Source: Chrysaora quinquecirrha (lineage: Eukaryota > Cnidaria > Scyphozoa > Semaeostomeae > Pelagiidae). Taken from it: a DNA stretch of 64,000 nucleotides. Positions within the stretch are counted from its first letter, which is position 1, and the number at the start of each line of letters is the position of its first letter. The translations under genes and the position numbers were made by a program. Where the stretch lies: NCBI GenBank assembly GCA_014526335.1, contig JACTAT010000357.1:62001-126000 (forward strand), given 5' to 3'. The notes below the pieces were generated by a model. It made no database searches and was not told where the DNA came from. It saw nothing but the letters and a program-made list of their open reading frames with translations. Shown here piece by piece: positions 26,630 to 38,039 of this stretch.

Positions 26630-28440
26630 CGACAAAAACCTTCTGTGGGATTGGGATGTCGGATAGGTGCGAGAAAGTGCACGGGAATGCTCGAGAAGTA
26701 ATTACTACCTCCACCACAGGAAGCCCAAACTGGAATGTGTCGTAAAAAGCAAACGTTGAATTTGCAGCTTAAGAAATTGAAACCTTAAGAAAAACAAGGG
26801 AGTGACAGAACGGCCGCCATCTTTTTTCGGAAACCTTTGTTGCGTTATTAACTCTAAAATTGTATTTTTTTCCCAAAATGGAACTAGTAAAAATTTGGGA
26901 AATGTTGCCTGAAAAGTAAATACGCAACAAACTGGTTATAAAGACATGATATTGGATCGGATCTAGAGCCCCTGTTCTCCGAGTCGCCACCTTCAATTAC
27001 TGCTACCCCATCCCATTCTTAAACTTTAATAGATAATTCTATATCCCCTTCTCGGAATTTTCCCTAGAAATAATAGAACCCCATTGGCAGGCACATCACC
27101 GTTTCAAAAATATATTAAGCGTACCCCTTGGGAGTGACGGCAAGTCGTTTATCAAACACTATGATGAAAAATCTTTGCATTCGATTAACTGTGCATTAAT
27201 TTTGTTTCTTGGATAACATGTTATTCTCCTCTGCTTTGGTAATTTCAAAAGTTCAAAAGTTTAAAATGAATCGAAATTATCTAAACGAAAGTGTCTGAGG
27301 AGGGGGGCTTTGGGATTTCACGGGTTGCGGGTTTGGCCGATTTCGGCCTCGGGTTTTCGGGTTTTCTTAAAAAACCGTGCGGTTTTTCGGGTCAAGTTTA
27401 TTTAACGGGCAACGGGTTTTGCCATTCTTCTAGTCCGGGTTTCGGGTATTGTAGTAAAAATGTGCAGGTTTTCGGGTTTTCAACCTGAAAAAGGATGTCA
27501 ATGGGTAAACTTCTAAAAACAGTTGTCGAAACTAAGGTCATCCGCTGTAATACTGGTAAATTAAATGCATAAGATTTCGTTCGCAATTCTAACTAGAATT
27601 AGGCAAGTTGGGTTATTGTTTGGTTTAATTGCTATTTGGAGCAAGTGTCTTGTGAAAGCATTTGCATCCTAGTTGTATTTTGAGTTCAAGTATGGAACGG
27701 CAGTAGTGTCTGCGGTAATAAGGACTATCAGTGCTTGTGAAAGGCTGAGTAGTGCCTGTTTGTTTGTTGTTTGTTATAGTTGAGCCGACAGTATCAATTT
27801 AGCCTTAGAAATCATTATTGTGCATTAGATGAAGCGATGCTCATTAACTAATCAAGTTTTGGAATAAACAAGTTGTTTCGAGTTAAGGTTGCCAAGTTTA
27901 ATTAAGCCATGGTGATTAAGGACGTTGATTATATTCATGTCCATTAGCTTTTGGATTAAGACCAAAATGTTACCAGGAGTAATTAGAGGGGAAGAATCTT
28001 TGTATCGGATTATAATTATTGCAAACTGACCAATCATGTTCATATTTAAAGTATGAGTAAGACCCTATTGTTCATTGTATTTATAAGCAAGATGCTTTAG
28101 ATTAGAGAAGGAGAGTTAAGGTTCAATGGCAGGGACTGGTTAAGTCACCTCGCCGAACCACATGTATCATATCGATATGTACGTGAATGTATTCTAGTTG
28201 TCATCTTTGTCTGGTGATCCTCTCTCTGTGCTCGTCTATGTGATGTGGACATGAATGGCTTTTCGACTGAGACCGCTCGGCGCTGACAACTATTAATCAA
28301 AATGGTTAATGAATATTGATTATTGAATATTGAATAATCACTACCTTTTACAGCCTGTATCCACGGAAAAATGTGAAGTAAGTATGAATATGTTTAGTAT
28401 ATGATAAACTAATTTTAACACAAAAGGAAAACAGGATATG
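26630..28440. other. No gene; G/T-rich CGGGTTTT patch at 27290-27490
   Basis: The 27290-27490 part has many irregular copies of CGGGTTTT and CGGGTTTC on the plus strand with marked G+T bias, including 'ttttcgggttttc' twice. The rest is ordinary AT-rich sequence without supported ORFs. Confidence 0.5.
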
Positions 28441-28451
28441 GAAGGTATATT

Positions 28452-28680
28452 TAACCCTATCCTACCGGGCTTTTTTTATCTCAAATAGCCCAGGGGGACA
28501 CCCCCTCCAGAATTTGCTTTGCTTTAGACCTAGAGCAATCAAACCTGGCACAGGCATGGACCAATGTATCAGGAGCAATGTTGGTAAATTGGGCGTCTCC
28601 TACTGTTATGACATCATTATGACATCATAATCAAAACATGCTATCGAAGTTGGTCAAAATCGACCTTCCTTAATATAGAA
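28452..28680. repeat. Dispersed repeat F, copy 1
   Basis: 'ctaccgggcttttt', a G/C box, 'gagcaat', 'ggcacaggcat' and 'gaccaat' recur in order at 31847-31960. The following 'atgacatcattatgac' block recurs near 40805-40830. It is a multi-copy non-coding repeat. Confidence 0.6.
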
Positions 28681-28879
28681 AAAAATCCAGAATTTTCTTT
28701 ACATTTTGTTGCTAGTAACTATTTTCTATTACCTTGCAAGAATCAGTCAATTCTGATAAGGTTTACTGGTAAAAATAGGTATTTATATGTGGTTTTGGCA
28801 TGACCACTTTCCATATTGGGCAATGTCACGTAACCCATTGTTATTATTATGGGGAATTTTTGTACCAAATTGTAGCTTA

Positions 28880-28887
28880 TACTATAT

Positions 28888-28937
<50 letters not shown>

Positions 28938-28978
28938 AATATACTATATTATATTATATTATATATACATATATTACA
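28880..28978. repeat. TA microsatellite
   Basis: About 20 uninterrupted TA units flanked by imperfect TATAA variants. Confidence 0.9.
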
Positions 28979-29340
28979 TAGCTTTAAAGTCAGCCTTGTT
29001 TGGAAGCTTACATCCACCACACAACAGAACAGTTACAAGAAAAGCTTGAGGGGGGCTGCTTCCAACCCCCCCGTAGGATTATGGTTAAGGGACATGTACA
29101 TTTCTGAGATACTTCGCAGATATCTGACTGAGGTCAAAACTGAGGTCATCAAAGTAAGATATGTTATATATCAAATGTAAGCACTCATCAAGGCAAATCA
29201 ATTGATGTAGCATTCATTGGAATCCGATTATGGGTGTTAGGAGTTGGTTTTTGTAAACATGCCTCCAAATATGGTCATCTGGAGAACACGTGATAATATA
29301 TATATATGTCAAGTAAAAAGTAAACTATGAATCCCAGTAA

Positions 29341-29769
29341 GGCCCTGGCCAAACGATCAAACATTATTGGTCCAACATTTCAAATTTGCTTTACAAAAAA
29401 TGTTTGACCGTTTGGCCACGTCAAAAACATTATTGTCCAACAAGGATGTTCTGGCTAATGCACAAGCACGAACAACTTGTTGCTAAGAAATGTTTCTAGT
29501 TGGTGAAATGTTGCAAGTTAGTTGTTGCAGTTTGTCAAAACAAAAGAAATGTTTGACAACCAGTAATGGACAGGCGGCCAAACGATCAAACATTGCAAAT
29601 GCTTGACAAGCAAAAATAAGCAAAATTTGCGGCGTGATGTTTTTGGAAAAGCTTCGCAAAAAATGTTGGACAAGCAATGTTTTTGGACCTGGCCAAACGG
29701 TCAAACATTTTGCTTGACAAGCAAATCTCAAATGTCGGACGAGCAATGTTTGATCGTTTGGCCAGGGCT
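29341..29769. mobile_element. Harbinger-type MITE, 429 bp
   Basis: The ends GGCCCTGGCCAAACGATC and GATCGTTTGGCCAGGGCT are inverted copies, flanked by TAA on both sides (29338-29340 and 29770-29772), the usual 3-bp duplication of PIF/Harbinger elements. Internally the word GGCCAAACGRTCAAACATT and its complement recur at least four times and AATGTTKGACAAGCA several times, so the whole element is built from short inverted sub-repeats. It is non-coding. Confidence 0.75.
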
Positions 29770-29772
29770 TAA

Positions 29773-30170
29773 GATTCCGTGTTTTTGATTCCGTGTTTTA
29801 CAGATTTAGATGATTTTTGTTTCCGTGTTTACAGACCGTATTTTTCTTCTCGTATTTCGATTCCGTGCAGTAGAGATTCCGTGTTTTCTGACTCCGTGAA
29901 TTGTATTTATTATGTTTCATATTCCCTTTGTTCCAGAGCTAATGTTTTGTTGTTCCGTGTTTCACTGATCCACTGATCAGTAAACTTGAATTAGCTAATT
30001 TTTGGGCAGTACAAAACCTGAAAGTTGCCATAAGCAGCGGAAACATTTTATGCCCGACAATGTTAATTAGAATACAGAATGGAACTTGATTCCGTGTTTT
30101 TTTATTCCGTGTTTTACAGATGCCGTGATTACTTGTTTCCGTGTTTACAGATTTGGATTCTGTGATTATA
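29773..30170. repeat. TTCCGTGTTT-rich repeat with a Penelope-like 3' segment
   Basis: It begins directly after the Harbinger-type MITE. About ten copies of (A/G)TTCCGTGTTT occur in two clusters (29773-29905 and 30090-30150); the 50-base blocks at 29797 and 30104 are direct copies. Between them, 30003-30060 resembles the 3' flank of the Penelope fragment (15955-16015): 'gtacaaaac', 'ttgc', 'catttt', 'gggcat' in order. Confidence 0.5.
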
Positions 30171-30237
30171 AGATTTATCTCTAAGTTTTGTACCACACAG
30201 TATCTTAAAAGTGAAACATACATAACATAACACTCAC

Positions 30238-30741
30238 CATCTCTGACGAATTACAGGTTTTGAATCCTCTCTGCACCATACCAAATTGATGAAATTTTCT
30301 TTGTCTAACAGAGTGACAAAAAAGGTCTTTTTTGCAAAAAAATCTGTCATCCTGCTGAAGCAGACCATCATTATGTTTGCTATCTTGCAGTTGTTGTGTA
30401 AGGTATTGTATGTAACTAATTGCGAGCCGAAGCGTTTTGATTTTAGATAATTTTGTGTCATCTGGTACGTTGGGAATGCATCCTCTTAAATCTGCAAATG
30501 CTGTATTTATGTTCTGCGTTCGCCGCCTTTCTTTCTTGTTTGTGAAACCTTTGCACTTTTTCGATGATGTACGAACACTTACGACTGGTAGTTCAGGGCT
30601 GGTAGGCTGCAACAAGGTTTTTTCATTGAAAGATATATTAGTTGATGGACTCCAGTATTGACACTCGGAACTAATTTCTGAATTCGAGGAGCAACTCTCA
30701 GCCTGATTTGCACCTGCGATTTGTAAACAGTCCATGCTCAT
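30238..30741 (-). CDS. HAND: HAND-like bHLH transcription factor, one exon
   Basis: The exon starts at the first ATG (30741; a second Met is two codons later) and runs 168 codons to a GTGAGT donor, phase 0. Residues about 69-119 form the bHLH domain: a basic [14 protein letters not shown], helix 1 [12 protein letters not shown], loop DDTKLSK, helix 2 [18 protein letters not shown]. The KERRRTQ, PNVP and [12 protein letters not shown] blocks identify the HAND subfamily (nuclear DNA-binding regulators of mesoderm, heart and neural tissue in bilaterians). The N-terminal 68 residues are Ser-rich. The sequence after the bHLH lacks the usual RTGWPQ-type ending, which may lie in a later exon; none was found downstream, where repeats take over. 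Confidence 0.85.
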
Positions 30742-30747
30742 TCTCAA

Positions 30748-31345
30748 CTAACAGCAACAATTTTCGATGACCCAGGAAAGAACACTCGACGTTATATGTA
30801 TATTTTCTTTGAAATCGAAAGTTTCATGGCCTGTGCGTAAAATTCGCGATTCGTGATTTCACAAGGTAACACTGCACGAAATGAAACACGAAAAATGTTC
30901 TCATGCTTTCTAGGGAAATTGAAATGAGGTGTTTCCGTGTGGTGTCAACAAAACTTTGCTGCATAAATGTAATATTTTATGACGACTGATGACAAGAAAC
31001 GAATGGTGAAAATGGGAGATGCAAGAAATTAGCCTATCGCAGATGTCGCAGATCTGTGTCAGCAGCTACTCAAGTGATATTTGCGTGACGTTTATTCATG
31101 TCAATGTGTGTGTCCGCGGAAGGAACACATAGGAAAAACCAAAGCCCATGCAATTCAATTTCGAAGGATACTGAATTGTTACTGAAAATTAAAAGCAAAA
31201 ATGTTTTTTGTAAACGCCCCTCTCCATCCAACATCACCCGCCACCACTCCCTTTTCAAGAAATTATCTTATAAACGCCCCCTTTAAAAAACCAATTCGTC
31301 TTCTCTTTTTATCGGTCTTTATTAAAAAAATACACAGTTACATGA
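30748..31345. other. Upstream region of the HAND-like gene
   Basis: Presumed promoter and 5' leader. I see no ORF or repeat that can be named; 'aaacgcccc' occurs twice near 31210 and 31270. Confidence 0.4.
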
Positions 31346-31349
31346 CAAA

Positions 31350-31726
31350 ATATACACGCTTTTTTTATAAGGAACCTACCTCAAGGCCTAGTTCTTAAAG
31401 TTCCTTATTTGTGGGCCTCTTTTGAGGCAATTGTAGTTCCAAAAGTTCCTTAATAGTTCCTTAATTTTAACTGCACATACAGTGGTCTTAACAATAAAAG
31501 AGAGACATTTGCATGAGACTTCCCAAAGAAACAATGGATACATGCTTAACGTACAATTTATGTGATTTTCGACTGCAAATGAATGGAACCGGCTTTCTAA
31601 TTCTTGATTATTTGCAGTGATAAAAGTATTCAACATTTTCTCTTTAGTAGTATAAGTTCTTTAAATGTTCGGGCCTTCTACAGGTAGGTTCCTTATAAAG
31701 TGGTTCCTTATAAAAAAAGCGTGTAG
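31350..31726. mobile_element. MITE family E, copy 2 (TA-flanked)
   Basis: The ends TACACGCTTTTTTTATAAGG and its complement CCTTATAAAAAAAGCGTGTA are inverted, consistent with a TA target as used by Tc1/mariner and pogo elements. The word GTTCC(TTA) or its complement occurs at least seven times: twice in the right terminus, once in the left terminus and four times in the 'cctagttcttaaag..ttaatag..ttaatttt' block. It is non-coding. Confidence 0.7.
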
Positions 31727-31844
31727 CAGTTTTGCTGAAATGCCCTTGATATTTTAAAATACATTATTTGTAATCCCCGCCCATTTACTATAAAGGCCGT
31801 CTATAATCTTGGACGAATTACTAAATATTTTCTTGTTTGGGCCT

Positions 31845-31960
31845 AACCTTACCGGGCTTTTTATCTAACCCGGGGGTGTTTTCCTCCCTCCCTCCTCAAG
31901 AAATTGCTTTCATAGAGCTAGAGCAATGATAAAACTTGGCACAGGCATTGGCCAATTTAT
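31845..31960. repeat. Dispersed repeat F, copy 2
   Basis: Direct match to 28452-28570 ('taccgggcttttt', 'tagagcaat', 'ggcacaggcat', 'ggccaat'). Confidence 0.6.
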
Positions 31961-32620
31961 TACTCTTGTTCAATTTTATGTCCTGAAGGCAAAGTTTTTG
32001 TTTCACTTTGACTTCGTTGGCAAACAAGAACACGGAAGGAACCTCCACAAGAACAAAATGTCTAGCCATTAGAAATAACATAGCATTAAATTGAATTGTA
32101 CGCGTGACATAACATACATCTTTTTCTTCATTTAATTATACTTGAAATCAGTTACGTAGTCATACTGTGGTCATATCGCAATTAACGCAAACCACTATCA
32201 GTTGTTAAAACAAAGAACAAGACAAGGAAGTTTATGGAAGACGCCAATATTAATGTTCTGGACGTCCATTAACACATGCAGTAACACCAAAATGATATGT
32301 GAAGACAGTTTTCAATATCTGCGAATGATGATAAGATTAGACTATCTAAAACATGGAATCCAGAATCCGGAATAAAAAACGCAGACTTCGTAAAACACGG
32401 AATCAAAGCACTTCTCTGTTGCTTTTTGCGTCGCGGTGTGCCTGCTTCTTTTTTATTTATCTCCTAGCTGCAAGAAAAAAAATTATACACGCAGCAGCCA
32501 GTTAAGTGGTCTTTTCTTTTTTCAATTTATCAAAACACTAGATCCGTATCAAATTTCGTGGAAATAAACGCATTCTTAGATTCTCGACACGACTTAAATA
32601 ACAACGCTGTAGCAATGTCC
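31961..32620. other. No gene seen
   Basis: AT-rich unique-looking sequence. At 32350-32410 there are three more 'ggaatc' / 'acacggaatc' words like the TTCCGTGTTT repeat at 29773-30170, in reverse orientation. Confidence 0.4.
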
Positions 32621-32625
32621 GACGG

Positions 32626-32905
32626 ACGACGATGATGATGATGATGACGATAGATAATAATGATGACAAAAGAGAAGACGACAACGATGATCATGATCAT
32701 CTTCATCATTTTTATCATGTCGGAAATCATGATGGTGATGATGATGATGAATAGGATGATGATGATAATGATGATAATGATGATGATAACGATGACGATT
32801 ATGATGATGATAATGATAATGATGATGATGATGATGATAACGATGACGATTATGATGATGATAATGATAATGATGATGATGTTGATGATGATGATGAAGA
32901 ACATA
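32626..32905. repeat. GAT/GATAAT microsatellite
   Basis: Imperfect GAT repeats with interspersed GATAAC, GATTAT and GATAAT variants. A 51-base block (about 32775-32825) is repeated about 50 bases further on. Long open frames on both strands here (poly-Ile, poly-His, poly-Met) are artefacts of the repeat. Confidence 0.95.
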
Positions 32906-33039
32906 GCAATGCTGTCGCAATGTGCGAAGGATACCGGTAAAATGCTTACCAAAGAGTGTTTGCAAGAATTTGCAACAATGAAACAATGATTTCACAAATT
33001 AATCAATGCCCAGCAGTACAACAGCTGCAGCAAAACTGA

Positions 33040-33155
33040 TTATGATCATGATGATCATGATTATCAAAATGATCATGAGCACGACGATGATGATGATTAC
33101 CATGATTATCAAAATGATCATGACCATGACGATGATGATGATGACCATGATTATC
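33040..33155. repeat. ATGATC/ATGATG microsatellite
   Basis: A second imperfect cluster of ATGATCATGAT and GACGATGATG units. It contains two direct copies of a 48-base block ('gattatcaaaatgatcatga' occurs twice). Confidence 0.9.
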
Positions 33156-33159
33156 ACAA

Positions 33160-33957
33160 ACGGCACTTCGCCTATTTCTAAACAAGCACAAATTTAAAAA
33201 ACAGTATTTCTAGAAATACTAAAAAATCCTAGCTATTTATGTTTTCAAGTTTTCATAGAATTGTTTGCCTTTGAATATTGCATCGAATTTTCGAGATTTG
33301 CAAACATTCACTGATTGCTCTAAATTTTCTCGATTCCCAAATTTGCATACATAGTTTCAAGATTTTGTAATATTTTAAATAAAGAGGAGAGAACGGAGAG
33401 AGCTTGTGGCGTAATAGAAACTCTTGCCAAGTTTATCGACATCTTAACTGAAGATTGTCGAGACCCTGGCTGGCTTGCATAAACAAACAATCTACTATCT
33501 CCCGACATAACTGCCAATGAGTAATCACCACTAATGGCTACTTTAACAGTCGATTGCCATTCGAAAACATGTTTATGTCGACTTTCACGCACAATTCATG
33601 TAAATTAAGCCTAGCCGTGATTTTCACTCAATCATAATCAATGTATTTGAAATATTATACGATAGTCATAATTATATCAGCCTGAAAAATTTTTGATCCA
33701 AAATTGAGGGACAGATCTCCAGTAAATAAATGCTAATATAATCCATATGTATTCTTTTCATGGTACTCATTTGCTTTTATGCACCGCACCTACGGACCGC
33801 GAAAGAACAAAAGAGTAAACGAAACTATTGAAATTGAAGATCAAAAAATGAAAAACTTTGTTGAAGGGCATAAACGGATAGAGTTGTTGCAATAAAAAAT
33901 TCGAATATGAAAACATGAAAATCAAAACCAAACGAGCATGAAAAATATTGAGAGTAC
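33160..33957. other. No supported gene
   Basis: A 90-codon minus-strand frame (33592-33320) includes GDYSLAVMSGDSRLFVYAS and looks somewhat protein-like but has no recognised motif. The remainder is AT-rich. Confidence 0.3.
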
Positions 33958-34032
33958 CGTGAAACGGGGATCGATCTTCAGACCTCCAGTTCAAGAAGGC
34001 GGTGGTTTAGACCAGTGCGCCACAGTAGCAAC
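33958..34032 (-). repeat. tRNA-like sequence, probable SINE head
   Basis: The minus strand contains an A-box-like TGGCGCACTGG and, about 36 bases later, a B-box-like AGATCGATCCC, the spacing of an internal Pol III promoter. The 5' and 3' ends do not pair as a tRNA acceptor stem, so a functional tRNA gene is unlikely. Confidence 0.4.
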
Positions 34033-34397
34033 TGCTGCTAATTGGTGTTCATAGTCAAGTAATTGATTTTTGTTAATGATACCACTAATGGTGACACTTA
34101 CGGCGACTTCAAAGTTTACTTACGTATATTTGCGGTCAATCTATTGTTACATATTGGCAAAAAAAGAGCGTCTTAGCTCCAATTTCAGTTGCCGCAGTTG
34201 TTATTTCTTTCATTTTCCCACTCCGAAGCCACTTACAGCAATATGCCGGTGGACTTTACTGCCTCGTTGTTTCCATTTTCCTTAGAATTTCTGTGTTGCA
34301 GGCACTCTTCCGTTCGCGTGATACTGTTTACGCATTCCACAGACAAGGAACAATGCCAATTAGATATAATGACAGTGATTTTATTGCTTCATGGATG

Positions 34398-35087
34398 TTT
34401 GACGTGGGACCCTCCTGGTGGGACCCGGGACCCTAGGTGGGACCCTAGGTTGGATCCTGAACGTAGGCATTGAGCAATCAATAAAAAAATTGCAACGATG
34501 ATCTTTTGCATCAAAAGTGCAACAAAAATGGGAGACACGGAGCAAGTTGTTCCGCGTACACGCGAACATCAGTTTCAGTGAACAAATTGAAGACAAAATT
34601 CGCATTTCAATTCGTCCGAGTTCCAGTCCAATGTCTGCTGCGACTGAAACTGGAATTAATATTTGGAAACCTATTTTTGAAACGCTTCCATGTTCAGCTG
34701 AAGTTTCTGTAAAGCAAAGGCCTAAGCCATCGATGACCAACGAGATGACAATTTATGGAGAACGAAAAACATTATAAGAAAATTAATTCACAACTTGCTC
34801 TCATTTTTGTTGCAGGGTCCCGGGTCCCACCAGGGTCCCACGTCTAGGGTCCCACCTAGGGTCCCGGGTCCCACCTAGGGTCCCACGTCTAGGGTCCCAC
34901 CTAGGGTCCCGGGTCCCACCAGGGTCCCACGTCTAGGGTCCCACCTAGGGTCCCGGGTCCCACCAGGGTCCCACGTCTAGGGTCCCACCTAGGGTCCCGG
35001 GTCCCACCAGGGTCCCACGTCTATGGTCCCACTTAGGGTCCCGGGTCCCGCTGGGTCCCACCTAGGGTCCCGGGTCCCGCTTTTCCG
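34398..35087. mobile_element. Short relative of the giant MULE, minisatellite ends
   Basis: Both sides carry GC-rich arrays in inverted orientation: GTGGGACCC..GGGACCCTAGG at 34398-34450 and GGGTCCCACGTCTAGGGTCC units (about 44 bp, roughly six copies) at 34816-35080. The right end reads CTTTTCCGGTATGCC, identical to the right terminus of the 43718-54349 element. The left end lacks the matching GGCATACCGG. The 370-base interior holds short overlapping frames (for example plus 34550-34777) with no recognised domain. Confidence 0.55.
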
Positions 35088-35632
35088 GTATGCCGTAGGT
35101 AGGTAGGTCTATACCTGTATCCGTGACATCGCATCCCCACATAATGTGCTCATCCTTCGCACATAAAAAGTGCTTACTTCCCATTAGTAAATTGCTTACT
35201 TGAAAATGAATTAAGTTTGTCACATTTCCACTTAGGCCCACATTTTTGTCTGGACGAAAAATCGCCGACCCGATGCAAGAAAAAGAAGTTTTTACCAAAA
35301 ACACACTATGTAAGATGTATTGAGGCAGTGTAGAGCCTCACTTTTGTTACTGCTGTTTGCTTTCGGGGAACTGTGGGGTCAACGTGCGAGAACTCTAAAT
35401 GTTACAGAATCTAGCGGGTAGAATTGTTATAAACAGCAAATTTGACACTCCCGCTACACCCTTGGTAAAAAGTCTACAGTGGCCCACTTTAAACGAAATC
35501 ATAACCAAAGAAACTGCTGCAATTATGTACAAATCGTTACACGGTCTTGCACCTAAATATCTAACTAAATTATTCAAGAAAACCTCATCAAAACATCAGA
35601 AAACTTCGGAATACTGCCACTGATCTTTCGTA

Positions 35633-35965
35633 CTCTTAGGTGCCTAATTGCCGTCCCCCCCCCGCTAATTAATTTTTGAAAATTTTTCCAACCCCCCCGC
35701 TCTTATTAGGACCCCCCCGCTTATTAAATTTTCCAACTTCGCGTAAGTGACGCGTATTGAAAATTCATATCAGAGTATTCAAAATCACAAAATCAATAGA
35801 TACCAGTCTTGCATAGACAAAATAAGATAAAAATTGAGTCTGGGGAAGGAGAACAACTTTGAACAAAATCGAACCCCCGCTAATTGGGACCCCCCGGCAA
35901 TTAATTTTCAACAAAAATCCAACCCCCGCTAATTGGGACCCCCCCGGCAATTAGGCACCTAAGAG
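35633..35965. mobile_element. MITE family G, 333 bp (TA-flanked)
   Basis: Ends CTCTTAGGTGCCTAATTGCC and its complement, with TA on each side (35631-35632 and 35966-35967). C-runs (up to 9) alternate with GCTAATTA/TTATTA words. It is the short relative of 55099-56719, which has the same ends. Confidence 0.8.
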
Positions 35966-36394
35966 TAGCCCTTAAAAAAAAGAGTAATGGGCAAAAACTA
36001 TATCTTTCCGTTGAGCTAAACTTTGGCATAATCTTACATATGATTACAAGCATGCGCCAACCCCTTGCCAATTTTAAAAGAAAACTCAATAATAATGTAG
36101 CCTTATTTGTGTATTGAATTTTGTAAATTTCAAATTCATGTGACTGGAAAAGAAAGGTAGCACGGCCTCCTGAAAAGCAATCCGTTGGGACTGATGGGGC
36201 TACCATGAGTAAAGAAATTTAGATTAGATTAGAAAACTTTTTCTATTGTCGTTTTATTTTCAACTGTTCTCAAGTTCTTCAACCACTCGCAGATTTGTTA
36301 AATGCTAAACACACGAGTCAACCATTTCAGTTCCATGATTCTGTATTGCTGCATTGCTGCTTCCAATAATACTGCACTGCTACACTGCTCAGAC

Positions 36395-37250
36395 ACCCAG
36401 TTACTGATGTCCAATACAGCCTTTTCGCTGATCCTTCAAATGTAACAGTTTTGCAACAATTGATTGATGGTCATTGCGGCATCCAATGTCCTTCCTTTCA
36501 AAGCGGTTAGAGCCTGCTGAAAGTAAGAATAATACCTTTGGTAGAGAAATACACGCAGTTTTCTTTCGATTCGTCATTTTCAACAACTGCTTGAAGGCCG
36601 TCAGTTTTTTGTTCTTATGGACAAGAAGCCAGGTGAACATGCAATATCACAGTCATCTTCACATTATTCACCTCGTGAGATCGTACACTTAGATCTTTTT
36701 TCGCAATTTACAACTGATGGTAGACATATTTCTGGTTCAGCCAACTCTGTTGATGATGTGTTTTCTCGTGCTGAAATTAACTTGTTGTTAAACTGGAAAT
36801 GATTTCGAATACATTGTTATTGGTCAGCAGAATGACGAAGATCTTCCGAATATTAGAACTTCAACTTCATTGCAATTGGGTAATTTTCCGATTCCATCTT
36901 CGTCAATCACTAAAGTTTTTGCTATGGGGTATTCCTCGTCGTAGTGTTCCGAAATCTTATCGTCGTCTAATTTTCAAGAGTTAAGCTACATAAATTGTCA
37001 CATCCTGTTATTGATGCCACACAAAAACTGATTACTCAGCGTTTTGTCTGGTCTGGGATTAATAAGGACATTCGTGAATGGACCAAATCTTGTCTTCATT
37101 GTCAACGTGCTAAAGTAACTCGTCATGTACTCCATTTGGACATTTGGTACTTTTTCTTCACCTGATGTTAGATTCGATAATATTCATTTAGAACTCGTCG
37201 GACCTTTGCCTCTCTCTAATGGTTATGGAAATCTCTTGCCATGTATCGAT
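36395..37250 (+). pseudogene. Ty3/gypsy pol fragment: RNase H and integrase N-terminus
   Basis: Frames on the plus strand give RNase H pieces (FADPSNV, RHPMSFLSKRLEPAESKNNT, FGREIHAVFF, REIVHLDLFSQFTTDGRHIS) and then the integrase zinc-binding part (LSHPVIDATQKLITQRFVW, CLHCQRAKVTRH) and the start of the catalytic core (VRFDNIHLELVGPLPLSNGY). The first catalytic Asp is Glu here. Frame changes separate all pieces. It breaks off after the PCID motif near 37245 and resumes at 43105. Confidence 0.75.
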
Positions 37251-37269
37251 CTCTTGAATTGTATTGAAT

Positions 37270-38035
37270 TGTATCGGCTCACCTAAACATAAATAGTTTA
37301 CAAAGTTAAATAGAAGGAAAAGAAAATTAGATGATAGTTTCCCTGTGCAACAGTTTATGACTAATTGATATAAAGTCCCTTTAAGGCTGGATAGAAATGC
37401 ACATGGAGGTGATCTGATAGTTTACATAAAGAATTATCTACCTAGTAGGATGGTAACTGAGCTACAGAAAAAGACAATTGAAAAAAATACCATTTGAGCT
37501 AAACTTCGAAAAATCAAATGGCTAATACTTGCAACTTGCAGACCTCCTCATACAGATGACAACCTTTATACTGAAACATTGTCCTAATAGACGTTTCCGC
37601 AAAAGATGGCGACTGTTTCTGTAAGTCCTTTGTTTTTATTAAGGATTTTTTAAGGGAACTCTGGAAATAATTTCCTTAGTTACGAATTCAACGTCTGGAG
37701 CTATGTGAAGTACGTAACTAAGTAAATTATTGCCAGAATTCCCTTCGAAAATCCTTACTTAAAAACAAAAACAAGAAAAGCCGCCATCTTTTGCGGAATC
37801 GTCTATTGATTGATCATTGAAGTACGCAATATGATATTATTGTTGTGATTGGTGATTTTAATTACCTGCCTGAAAACTACTTCTTAAAAACTATATGTGA
37901 TACTTATGATCTCAAAACTTAATCAAACAGCCAACTTGCTAGAAATCAATCAATAATCCTACAATTATAGATGTCATATTAACAAATAGACATAATTTCT
38001 TCAAAAATAGTACTACGCTGGAAACAAGGCTAATT
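37270..38035 (+). pseudogene. CR1/L2-like LINE, endonuclease part
   Basis: The plus strand gives RLDRNAHGGDLIVYIKNYLP, KIKWLILATCRPPHTDDN, then after an embedded MITE IVVIGDFNYLPEN and DVILTNRHNFFKNSTTLET. These are the last motifs of a LINE apurinic-type endonuclease (GDFN is the catalytic Asp/Asn motif). Stops are present. The element continues with its RT at 41100. Confidence 0.7.
37590..37803. mobile_element. Palindromic MITE, 214 bp (TA-flanked)
   Basis: Ends GACGTTTCCGCAAAAGATGG and its near-complement CCATCTTTTGCGGAATCGTC; inverted arms of about 95 bases cover almost the whole element. TA is present on both sides (37588-37589 and 37804-37805). It is inserted inside the LINE endonuclease, so it is younger than that LINE copy. 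Confidence 0.85.
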
Positions 38036-38039
38036 AATG

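Noticed and set aside
32530..32995. Poly-Ile, poly-His and poly-Met frames of 109-140 codons
   Set aside because: All come from the GAT/ATG microsatellite and have no non-repeat domain.
32626..33155. A CRISPR-like or satellite array with spacers
   Set aside because: The spacing is irregular and the units are simple trinucleotide variants in a eukaryotic context.
33958..34032. A functional tRNA gene
   Set aside because: A- and B-box-like words are present, but the ends do not form an acceptor stem and no cloverleaf closes.
34381..34777. Overlapping frames of 86-119 codons on both strands
   Set aside because: They partly run through the GC-rich array and show no domain; codon content does not favour either strand.
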